DNA of 6,489 bases from Ramlibacter sp. (GTDB taxonomy: Bacteria; Pseudomonadota; Gammaproteobacteria; Burkholderiales; Burkholderiaceae_C). Every line of letters begins with the position of its first letter. Within the stretch, counting starts at the first letter, position 1. A program made the translations under genes and the position numbers. Location: positions 1 to 6,489 of the forward strand of contig JAJAZH010000222.1 in NCBI GenBank assembly GCA_026785815.1, written 5' to 3'. Positions 1 through 4,931 of this stretch are shown piece by piece. Below the pieces are notes generated by a model. The model had not been told where the DNA came from. It saw only the letters and a program-made list of their open reading frames with translations, and made no database searches.

Positions 1-966
1 CACGGCATTCCGACGGCGGAGTATGAAAGCTTCACCGATCCGGCCGCGGCCCATGCGTACGTGGAGCGCAAGGGCGCGCCGATCGTGGTCAAGGCCGACG
101 GCCTGGCCGCCGGCAAGGGCGTGGTGGTGGCGATGACGGCCCAGGAGGCGCACGAGGCGATCGATTTCATGCTGGAGGGCAACACCCTCGGGGTCAGGCA
201 CAACGAAGGCGCGGATGGTCATGCAGTTCCTCGTGTCGTCATCGAGGAGTTCCTGCAGGGCGAGGAAGCCAGCTTCATCGTGCTGTGCGACGGTCGCAAC
301 GTGACGGCGCTGGCGACCAGCCAGGACCACAAGCGGCTGCTCGATGGCGACCAAGGCCCGAACACCGGCGGCATGGGCGCCTACTCGCCGGCGCCGGTGG
401 TCACGCCGGAGGTTCATGCGCGCGCCATGCGAGAGGTCATCCTGCCGACCATCCGCGGCATGGAGAGCGACGGCATTCCCTACACCGGCTTCCTGTACGC
501 CGGGTTGATGATCGATCCGCAGGGCCAGATCAAGACGCTGGAGTTCAACTGCCGGATGGGCGACCCCGAGACCCAGCCGATCATGATGCGGCTGAAGTCC
601 GAGTTGTTCGACGTGCTGCTGGCCGCCACCGCTGGCACGCTGGACCAGGTGGAGCTCGAATGGGACCGCCGCACTGCGCTGGGCGTGGTGATGGCGGCCC
701 ACGGTTACCCGGCGCAACCGCGCAAGGGCGATGCGATCACGGCCATCCCGAAGGAAACCGAGGACACGATGGTGTTCCATGCCGGCACCCAGCAGCGGGG
801 CCGGGCCACGCTGACCTCTGGCGGCCGCGTGCTGTGCGTGACGGCGCTGGCGGATTCGGTCAAGGCGGCCCAGCAGCGTGCTTACGAAGTGGCCGAGCAG
901 ATCCGTTTCGACGGCGCGCAGTACCGGCGCGACATCGGCTTTCGCGCGCTGCGCGCTCCCGGATGA
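1..966 (+). CDS. purD: phosphoribosylamine--glycine ligase (GAR synthetase), 5' end missing
   Basis: PurD joins glycine to 5-phosphoribosylamine using ATP, the second step of de novo purine synthesis, in the cytosol. The reading frame is already open at base 1 (HGIPTAEY...) and gives 321 codons. E. coli PurD has 429 residues, and the window starts near its residue 115, so the N-domain lies outside. Visible marks of the ATP-grasp fold are VVKADGLAAGKG (about codons 34-45), GEEASFI, TSQDHKR, GPNTGGMGAYSPAP, and the metal-binding and signature stretch EFNCRMGDPETQ (codons 181-192, E181 and N183 being likely Mg ligands). The GTG at 61 is an internal valine, not a start. Between GNTLG and RVVIEEFL there is a loop about 8 residues longer than in E. 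coli. The stop overlaps hemF by four bases (ATGA). Identity is very secure. Confidence 0.96.
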   Translation, partial: HGIPTAEYESFTDPAAAHAYVERKGAPIVVKADGLAAGKGVVVAMTAQEAHEAIDFMLEGNTLGVRHNEGADGHAVPRVVIEEFLQGEEASFIVLCDGRNVTALATSQDHKRLLDGDQGPNTGGMGAYSPAPVVTPEVHARAMREVILPTIRGMESDGIPYTGFLYAGLMIDPQGQIKTLEFNCRMGDPETQPIMMRLKSELFDVLLAATAGTLDQVELEWDRRTALGVVMAAHGYPAQPRKGDAITAIPKETEDTMVFHAGTQQRGRATLTSGGRVLCVTALADSVKAAQQRAYEVAEQIRFDGAQYRRDIGFRALRAPG

Positions 967-1904
967 AGGCGGCCGCGCCGGTCCAGCAGGTGGGTGGTTA
1001 CCTGCGCGGGCTGCAACAGGCCATCATGGCCGCCGTGTCCGCGGTCGATGGCAAGCCGGCGTTGAGCGATGCCTGGGAGAAAAGCCCGGGGGAGCCGCTG
1101 CAGGGCAACGGCATCACCATGATCCTGGAGGACGGCGCTGTGTTCGAGCGGGCCGGCTGCGGCTTCTCGCACGTCACCGGTCCGAGATTGCCCGGCTCGG
1201 CCACCCAGCACCGGCCGGGGCTGGCGGGCGCCCCATTCGAGGCGCTCGGCTTGTCGCTGGTGTTCCACCCGCGCAACCCGTACGCGCCGACGGTGCACAT
1301 GAACGTTCGCATGATCATTGCCACGCCCGATGCAAGTGGAGGAACCTCCGGTTCCGGCGAGCCGGTCGCCTGGTTCGGCGGCGGCATGGACCTGACGCCG
1401 TACTACGGTTTCGAGGTTGACGCCGTGCATTTCCACAGCCTGTGCCGCGACGCGCTCGCGCCTTTCGGCGTCGATCGCTACCCGCGCTTCAAGGCCTGGT
1501 GCGACGAGTACTTCACGCTCAAGCACCGCGGCGAGCAGCGCGGCATCGGCGGGATCTTCTACGACGACTTCTCCGAGGGCGGCTTCGACCAGGGCTTCGC
1601 GCTGATGCAGTCGGTGGCGGACTCGTTCCTGCCGGCGTACCTGCCGATCCTCGAGCGGCGCAAGGACACGCCCTATGGCGAACGCGAGCGCGGCTTCCAG
1701 CTGTACCGGCGCGGTCGCTACGTCGAATTCAACCTGGTGTGGGACCGCGGCACGCACTTCGGCCTGCAGTCCGGCGGCCGGACCGAATCGATCCTGATGT
1801 CGATGCCGCCGCTGGCGAGCTGGGCCTACCGTCAGACGCCCGCGCCGGGCTCGCCGGAAGACGACCTGTACCGCAAGTTCATCGTGCCGAGGGACTGGGT
1901 GTGA
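963..1904 (+). CDS. hemF: oxygen-dependent coproporphyrinogen III oxidase
   Basis: HemF oxidatively decarboxylates coproporphyrinogen III to protoporphyrinogen IX with O2, a late step of heme synthesis; it is a soluble, usually dimeric enzyme. The 313-residue product matches the E. coli protein (299) end to end: FERAGCGFSHV, LVFHPRNPYAPT, WFGGGMDLTPYYGFE, CDEYFTLKHR, EQRGIGGIFYDD, YGERERGFQLYRRGRYVEFNLVWDRG and a terminal RDWV. The histidines corresponding to E. coli H96, H106, H145 and H175 are present as H102, H112, H158 and H188. The ATG at 963 was chosen because MKAAAPVQQVGGYLRGLQ aligns with the E. coli N-terminus; no Shine-Dalgarno is seen, so start is probably coupled to termination of purD through the ATGA overlap. 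A loop at residues 121-134 (Gly/Ser-rich, about 7 residues longer than in E. coli) is the only oddity. An aerobic lifestyle is implied. Confidence 0.97.
   Translation: MKAAAPVQQVGGYLRGLQQAIMAAVSAVDGKPALSDAWEKSPGEPLQGNGITMILEDGAVFERAGCGFSHVTGPRLPGSATQHRPGLAGAPFEALGLSLVFHPRNPYAPTVHMNVRMIIATPDASGGTSGSGEPVAWFGGGMDLTPYYGFEVDAVHFHSLCRDALAPFGVDRYPRFKAWCDEYFTLKHRGEQRGIGGIFYDDFSEGGFDQGFALMQSVADSFLPAYLPILERRKDTPYGERERGFQLYRRGRYVEFNLVWDRGTHFGLQSGGRTESILMSMPPLASWAYRQTPAPGSPEDDLYRKFIVPRDWV
1889..1893 (+). promoter_or_regulatory. ribosome binding site deciding the nadD GTG start
   Basis: GAGGG lies seven bases before the GTG at 1901, inside the last codons of hemF. It supports this GTG over any later start, and it is the only clear Shine-Dalgarno among the overlapping junctions 963-3417. 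Confidence 0.6.
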
Positions 1905-2512
1905 CGGCCGCACCGGCCCGCCGCATCGGGATCTTCGGCGGCGCCTTCGATCCGCCGCATCGCGGCCACGTGGCGCTGGCGACCGCGGCGGTGCAGCAGC
2001 TGGCGCTGGACGAACTGCGGGTCTTTCCCACCGGACAGGCCTGGCACAAGGCGCGCGACCTGTCGCCGGCGGCCCATCGGCTGGCCATGGCCGAACTGGC
2101 GTTTGCCGGCGTGCCGCACACCAGCGTCGACGGCCGCGAACTGGAGCGCGCCGGTCCCACCTACACCGTGGACACCTTGCGCGAGCTGCGGCTGGAATTT
2201 CCCGACGCGCAGTTCCTGCTGGTGATCGGCGCCGACCAGGCCGAGTCGCTGCACAGCTGGCGGGAGAGCGCCGAGATCGCACGGCTTGCTACAATTTCCA
2301 TAGCTGCGCGGGCAAGGCCGGTGTCTCCCGCCACGCCTTTCGATGCATCCAAGCTGCCGCCGGGCCGGCGCGAACCGGTGGAATTGCCGCCGATGCCGGT
2401 CAGTTCGACCGAAATCCGCCGCCGGGCGGCCGCCGGAGAAGACATCTCGCAACTGGTTCCAGCCTCGGTTGCACGCTATATTGATCACCATCACCTTTAC
2501 CCACCTCATTGA
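1901..2512 (+). CDS. nadD: nicotinate-nucleotide adenylyltransferase
   Basis: NadD transfers AMP from ATP to nicotinic acid mononucleotide, making deamido-NAD in the NAD synthesis pathway. The product is 203 residues, close to E. coli NadD (213). It shows the nucleotidyltransferase fold: GIFGGAFDPPHRGH (residues 10-23, with the HxGH motif at H20-H23), VFPTGQAWHK, DGRELERAGPTYTVDTL (77-93), FLLVIGADQAESLHSW (105-120) and the C-terminal SSTEIR (168-173). The start is taken as GTG 1901, which overlaps the hemF stop (GTGA) and is preceded by a GAGGG at 1889-1893, a suitable Shine-Dalgarno seven bases upstream; the fold motif begins ten codons later, and no ATG fits. Codons 2285-2305 and the last dozen codons are clearly less GC-rich than the rest (see separate entries). 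In many gammaproteobacteria holA precedes nadD; here hemF does. Confidence 0.95.
   Translation: MTAAPARRIGIFGGAFDPPHRGHVALATAAVQQLALDELRVFPTGQAWHKARDLSPAAHRLAMAELAFAGVPHTSVDGRELERAGPTYTVDTLRELRLEFPDAQFLLVIGADQAESLHSWRESAEIARLATISIAARARPVSPATPFDASKLPPGRREPVELPPMPVSSTEIRRRAAAGEDISQLVPASVARYIDHHHLYPPH
2287..2295 (+). promoter_or_regulatory. possible internal promoter (extended -10) within nadD
   Basis: TGCTACAAT matches the extended -10 consensus TGnTATAAT at all but one base. It lies in a low-GC patch (2285-2305) where seven successive nadD codons are CTT GCT ACA ATT TCC ATA GCT, unlike the G/C-ending codons around them. No good -35 is seen at the usual spacing. If active it would start transcription near 2302 and serve rsfS-rlmH. 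Weak evidence. Confidence 0.3.
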
Positions 2513-3417
2513 TGACCCAAGACGCCGCCTCCGCAAGAAAAGATACGCAAAAACTCCAGCGGGCCATCGTCGACGGCCTGGAAGACGTGAAGGCGCAGGA
2601 CATCGTGGTTTTCAACACCGAGCACCTCTCGCCATTGTTCGAGCGGGTGATCGTGGCCTCGGGCAGCTCCAACCGGCAGACCAAGGCGCTGGCGTCGAGC
2701 GTGCGCGATTCGGTGCGTGAGGCCGGTTTTCCGAAGCCACGCACCGAAGGCGAAGAAAACGGCGAATGGATCATCGTCGACTGCGGGGCCGCCGTGGCGC
2801 ACATCATGCAGCCAGCAATCCGCCAGTACTACCACCTGGAAGAGATCTGGGGCGACAAGCCGGTGCGCCTGAAGTTCGGTGCGCCGAAGCCGGCCGAGGC
2901 GTCGGCTCCGGCGCGGGAGCCAACCAAAGCGGCGGGCAAGCGCAACGCCGATCCGGAGATCACGTCGCTGCGCCGCAGCAGCGCCGCCAAGACCGCTGTG
3001 AAGGCAGCTGAGCGCGAGGCCAAGGCCGCCAAGGCGCCGGCTAAAAAAGCGCCGGCGCGGACCACGACCGGCAGGACCCGCGCCAAGCCGGCTGGGAGCA
3101 CCGCAGGCAGGACGACGGCCGGCAAGTCCACGGCTGGCCGGACCGCGGGCAGCACCACGGCGGGCCGGTCGGACGCTGGCAAGACAGGCGCTTTCAAGAC
3201 CGGCACTGGCAAGACCGGCACTGGCAAGACGGCAAGCGCAAGGACGGCGACCGGCACGCCAGCGCCACGGCGGATCCCGATCAAGGTCGTCGGCAAGCCT
3301 GCCAGCAGATCGGCCGGAAAGTCGTCCGGCAAGGCTTCCGGAAACGCTTCCGGGAAACCCGCTCCCAGGAAATCTCCAGCGAAGAAGGCCGGCAGCCGGG
3401 CACCCAGCCGCAAGTAA
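2512..3417 (+). CDS. rsfS: ribosomal silencing factor RsfS with long basic C-terminal tail
   Basis: RsfS (YbeB/Iojap family) binds ribosomal protein uL14 on the 50S subunit and blocks joining to 30S, lowering translation when nutrients are short. Residues 11-122 of the 301 are the complete family domain, with LQRAIVDGLEDVKAQDIVVF, VIVASGSSNRQTKALASSV, EGEENGEWIIVDCG and HIMQPAIRQYYHLEEIW; E. coli RsfS is only 105 residues. Residues 123-301 are a low-complexity extension rich in Lys, Arg, Ala, Thr, Gly, Ser and Pro, with about 42 basic and 7 acidic residues by hand count and almost no aromatic residues; it resembles histone H1-like or AlgP-like tails. The ATG at 2512 shares one base with the nadD stop (TGATG); a TTG at 2509 is also possible but less likely. 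No Shine-Dalgarno is visible. The next gene is rlmH, the usual partner. Family certain; the role of the tail is unknown. Confidence 0.93.
   Translation: MTQDAASARKDTQKLQRAIVDGLEDVKAQDIVVFNTEHLSPLFERVIVASGSSNRQTKALASSVRDSVREAGFPKPRTEGEENGEWIIVDCGAAVAHIMQPAIRQYYHLEEIWGDKPVRLKFGAPKPAEASAPAREPTKAAGKRNADPEITSLRRSSAAKTAVKAAEREAKAAKAPAKKAPARTTTGRTRAKPAGSTAGRTTAGKSTAGRTAGSTTAGRSDAGKTGAFKTGTGKTGTGKTASARTATGTPAPRRIPIKVVGKPASRSAGKSSGKASGNASGKPAPRKSPAKKAGSRAPSRK
2878..3414 (+). other. Lys/Arg/Ala/Thr/Gly-rich tail of RsfS
   Basis: This segment encodes residues 123-301. Three zones are visible. The first (to about 180) is Ala/Lys-rich and could be helical (TAVKAAEREAKAAKAPAKKA). The middle (about 181-247) is built of short TAGR, TAGK and TGTGK motifs. 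The last (about 251-301) is Pro/Ser/Lys-rich (RSAGKSSGKASGNASGK, then SPAKKAGSRAPSRK). The reading frame is intact throughout and continues into the overlapping rlmH start, so this is not a frameshift artefact. A disordered polycation of this kind would be expected to bind nucleic acid; on this protein rRNA is the natural guess. Confidence 0.85.
3184..3228 (+). repeat. 15-bp tandem repeat inside rsfS (3 units)
   Basis: Two identical 15-bp units (ACCGGCACTGGCAAG) at 3199-3213 and 3214-3228 follow a degenerate unit at 3184-3198 that differs at four bases. They encode TGAFK, TGTGK, TGTGK. The length keeps the frame, so gain or loss of units would change only the tail length. Confidence 0.85.
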
Positions 3418-3884
3418 TGAAGTTGGTCGTCGTCGCAGTCGGCCAGCGCGTGCCCGACTGGGCGCAGACGGCCTGGGACGACTATGCGAAGCGCTTCCCG
3501 CCCGAGCTGAAAGTCGAACTCAAGGCCGTCAAAACCGAGCCGCGCGGCTCCAGGACGATCGCAACGCTCCTGGCCGCCGAACGCCAGCGCATCGAGGCCG
3601 CGATTCCGCGCGGCTGCCGGATCGTCGCCCTGGACGAGCGCGGCACGGCGCTGAGCACCGCCGCACTGGCAACCAAGCTCAAGGATTGGCAGCTGGCCAG
3701 CGACGATGTGGCGCTGGTGATCGGCGGGCCCGACGGCCTCGATCCCGGCTTCCGCCAGGCCGCGCACGAGCGCATCCGCCTGTCCGACCTGACTTTGCCG
3801 CACGCCATGGTCCGGGTCCTGCTGGTCGAACAGCTGTACCGCGCCTGGTCGATCAACGCCAACCATCCGTATCACCGTGAGTAA
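3417..3884 (+). CDS. rlmH: 23S rRNA (pseudouridine-1915-N3)-methyltransferase RlmH
   Basis: RlmH is a small SPOUT-class enzyme that uses S-adenosylmethionine to methylate pseudouridine 1915 in helix 69 of 23S rRNA, on the assembled 70S ribosome. At 155 residues it has exactly the length of the E. coli protein. Diagnostic stretches are VALVIGGPDGLDP (residues 98-110, the AdoMet-binding knot), LTLPHAMVRVLLVEQLYRAWS (126-146) and the C-terminal NHPYHRE, which is nearly invariant in the family. The ATG at 3417 shares its A with the rsfS stop TAA (TAATG), and MKLVVVAVG is the normal family N-terminus. There is no clear Shine-Dalgarno, so translation is probably coupled to rsfS. It is the last gene of the tightly overlapping cluster; the repeat block begins two bases after its stop. 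Confidence 0.97.
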   Translation: MKLVVVAVGQRVPDWAQTAWDDYAKRFPPELKVELKAVKTEPRGSRTIATLLAAERQRIEAAIPRGCRIVALDERGTALSTAALATKLKDWQLASDDVALVIGGPDGLDPGFRQAAHERIRLSDLTLPHAMVRVLLVEQLYRAWSINANHPYHRE

Positions 3885-3885
3885 A

Positions 3886-3969
3886 CAAAGCGGTCGTTCA
3901 GCCCCGCAAAGCTGTCGGTCAACCCCGCAAAGCTGTCGGTCAACCCCGCAAAGCTGTCGGTCAATCCCG
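3886..3969 (+). repeat. 21-bp tandem repeat, four units
   Basis: Units are 3886-3906, 3907-3927, 3928-3948 and 3949-3969, each beginning CAAAGC and ending CCCG. Units 2 and 3 are identical; unit 4 has one change (C to T at 3965); unit 1 differs at three bases. Units are directly adjacent with no spacers. The array begins two bases after the rlmH stop. The end of the unit (CGGTCAAYCCCG) reappears at 4087 as the start of the second 129-bp copy. Confidence 0.92.
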
Positions 3970-3982
3970 CGCCAAGGTTTTT

Positions 3983-4073
3983 GTCATCCCGGGCTCGACC
4001 CGGGATCCATGCCTCGGCCCGCCGACACTTCTGTGCTCAGAGGAATGGATCCCGGCTCGGTGGCCGGGATGAC
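3983..4073. repeat. bipartite palindromic intergenic element, copy A
   Basis: The element is bounded by GTCATCCCGG (3983-3992) and its reverse complement CCGGGATGAC (4064-4073). Left hairpin: ATCCCGGG (3986-3993), loop CTCGA, CCCGGGAT (3999-4006). Right hairpin: ATCCCGGC (4049-4056), loop TCGGTG, GCCGGGAT (4063-4070). A third pairing is possible between GGGATCCAT (4002-4010) and ATGGATCCC (4045-4053). This resembles the widely dispersed proteobacterial GTCATCCCGG type of intergenic repeat. Confidence 0.85.
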
Positions 4074-4111
4074 AACCGGAGCGGAACGGTCAACCCCGCG
4101 CCAAGGTTTTT

Positions 4112-4202
4112 GTCATCCCGGGCTCGACCCGGGATCCATGCCTCGGCCCGCCGACACTTCTGGGCTCAGAGGAATGGATCCCGGCTCGGGGGCCGGGATG
4201 AC
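4112..4202. repeat. bipartite palindromic intergenic element, copy B
   Basis: This has the same structure as copy A, shifted by 129 bases: outer arms 4112-4121 and 4193-4202, left hairpin 4115-4135, right hairpin 4178-4199 with loop TCGGGG. The loop change (T to G at 4190) does not touch either stem. Confidence 0.85.
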
Positions 4203-4327
4203 AACTGGTGCGGATGACGCTACTTCTCCGAACCGTCTGGATCCCGGCTCGGGGGCCGGGATGACAGCCGGTGCGGTCGACGCCACTGTGCGAACCCTCC
4301 GAATCCCGGCTCGGGAGCCGGGATGAC
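4193..4327 (+). repeat. degenerate 62-63-bp units ending in hairpins
   Basis: After copy B, the right-hand half-element recurs twice more, as hairpins 4241-4262 (loop TCGGGG) and 4303-4324 (loop TCGGGA), each followed by GAC. The linkers share CCGGGATGACA, GGTGCGG and CGAACC. Spacing between CCGGGATGAC sequences is 63 bases (4193 to 4256) and then 62 bases (4256 to 4318), so there is one single-base indel between units. This part is more diverged than the 129-bp pair, so it is probably older. Confidence 0.75.
4303..4327 (+). promoter_or_regulatory. repeat-derived hairpin holding the maf ribosome binding site and start codon
   Basis: The last repeat hairpin (ATCCCGGC 4303-4310, loop TCGGGA 4311-4316, GCCGGGAT 4317-4324) contains GGGAG at 4313-4317, five bases before the maf ATG at 4323-4325. 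The first two bases of the ATG are the last two stem bases. The Shine-Dalgarno lies mostly in the loop, and the start codon is partly paired. This arrangement could limit or regulate initiation; that is inference. Confidence 0.6.
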
Positions 4328-4928
4328 CGCCTCGTTCATCTACCTCGCGTCCCAGAGTCCACGCCGGCGGCAGTTGCTGGAGCAGCTTGGCGTGCGCCAT
4401 GAACTGCTGCTGCCGGACGCTGACGAAGATTCCGAAGCGATCGAGGCGGTGCGGCCGGGGGAGGCGCCGGCGCGTTATGTGCGCCGGGTCACCGGCCTGA
4501 AACTCGACGCCGCGCTGGCGCGGATGCGGCGGCGCGGCCTGGCTCCGGCTCCGGTGCTGTGCGCCGACACCACCGTGGCGCTGGGCCGCGTCATCTACGG
4601 CAAGCCCCGGGACGACGCCGACGCGCGCCGCATGCTGGGGGAGCTGGCCGGGCAGACCCACCGCGTCCTCACGGCCGTTGCGGTGTCCGCCGGTCGCAAG
4701 CGGGTCGATGCGTTGAGCGACTCGCGTGTCACGTTTGCCGAGCTGTCGCCGGCGCGGATCCGGGCCTATGTGGCCAGCGGCGAACCGTCGGGCAAGGCCG
4801 GCGCCTATGCGGTGCAGGGCCGGGCCGCCGCCTTCATCCGCCATATCAGCGGCTCCTACTCTGGCATCATGGGACTGCCCATGCATGAGACGGCGCAACT
4901 GTTGCGCGCATGCGGCCTGAAGATTTAA
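4323..4928 (+). CDS. maf: Maf-family nucleoside triphosphate pyrophosphatase (probable dTTP/UTP type)
   Basis: Maf proteins hydrolyse dTTP, UTP or modified nucleotides to monophosphate and pyrophosphate, cleaning the nucleotide pool. The 201-residue product shows ASQSPRRRQLLEQLG (residues 10-23, substrate-binding loop), LCADTTVALG (79-88, catalytic Asp D82), IYGKPRDD, LAGQTHRVLTAVAV, YVASGEPSGKAGAYAVQG (149-166) and HISGSYSGIMGLPMHET (174-190). SPRRR and the SYSxxMGLP end are closer to E. coli YhdE (dTTP/UTP) than to YceF (m7GTP). The ATG at 4323 gives the normal family N-terminus and is the only sensible start; it lies in a repeat hairpin (separate entry). In E. coli YhdE the stretch before KAG reads MDKAG, here SGKAG, so an Asp is replaced by Gly. 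It sits between two unrelated repeat clusters, upstream of rng. Confidence 0.94.
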   Translation: MTASFIYLASQSPRRRQLLEQLGVRHELLLPDADEDSEAIEAVRPGEAPARYVRRVTGLKLDAALARMRRRGLAPAPVLCADTTVALGRVIYGKPRDDADARRMLGELAGQTHRVLTAVAVSAGRKRVDALSDSRVTFAELSPARIRAYVASGEPSGKAGAYAVQGRAAAFIRHISGSYSGIMGLPMHETAQLLRACGLKI

Positions 4929-4931
4929 TGA

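Larger units (their letters stand above)
3958..4215 (+). repeat. 129-bp tandem duplication (two copies)
   Basis: Copy A is 3958-4086 and copy B 4087-4215. By hand alignment they differ at six positions (3965/4094, 4034/4163, 4061/4190, 4077/4206, 4080/4209, 4086/4215), about 95% identity with no gaps, which suggests a fairly recent duplication. Each copy contains one bipartite palindromic element (next entries). Confidence 0.92.
3885..4322. other. gene-free repeat block between rlmH and maf
   Basis: This 438-bp stretch holds no recognisable gene. It is composed almost entirely of repeats: four 21-bp units, then a 129-bp unit present twice, then two more degenerate units of 62-63 bp that end in the maf start. 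The hairpins carry the sequence that translates in one frame as HPGLDPGS and in another as SRARPGIHA, spurious peptides often seen where this kind of dispersed intergenic palindrome occurs in proteobacterial genomes. No promoter or rho-independent terminator with a T-tract following a hairpin on the + strand is visible; the T5 tracts at 3978-3982 and 4107-4111 come before the hairpins. Confidence 0.85.

Noticed and set aside
61..966. purD start at GTG 61
   Set aside because: The frame is open to base 1 and the upstream residues HGIPTAEY match the interior of PurD; the gene is simply cut by the window.
882..2282. 466-codon open frame on the - strand
   Set aside because: It lies antisense to hemF and nadD, has the Arg/Ala/Pro-rich composition of a GC-rich shadow frame, and shows no family motif.
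2509..2511. TTG 2509 as the rsfS start
   Set aside because: ATG at 2512 follows immediately, gives the same protein less one residue, and forms the TGATG coupling with nadD.
3205..3228. Walker A-like GKTGTGKT in the RsfS tail
   Set aside because: The match arises from the TGTGK repeat in a low-complexity tail; there is no surrounding P-loop fold.
3886..3969. CRISPR array
   Set aside because: The 21-bp units are directly adjacent with no unique spacers, and no cas gene is present.
3978..4006. Terminator after rlmH using the T5 tract
   Set aside because: The T5 precedes the hairpin on the + strand, so the order is wrong for a terminator of rlmH.
3877..4326. 149-codon open frame listed as a possible protein with HPGLDPGS motifs
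   Set aside because: It is made wholly of repeats, has no ribosome binding site, and such HPGLDPGS peptides are typical false translations of intergenic palindromes. Kept only as a finding about frame continuity, not as a gene.
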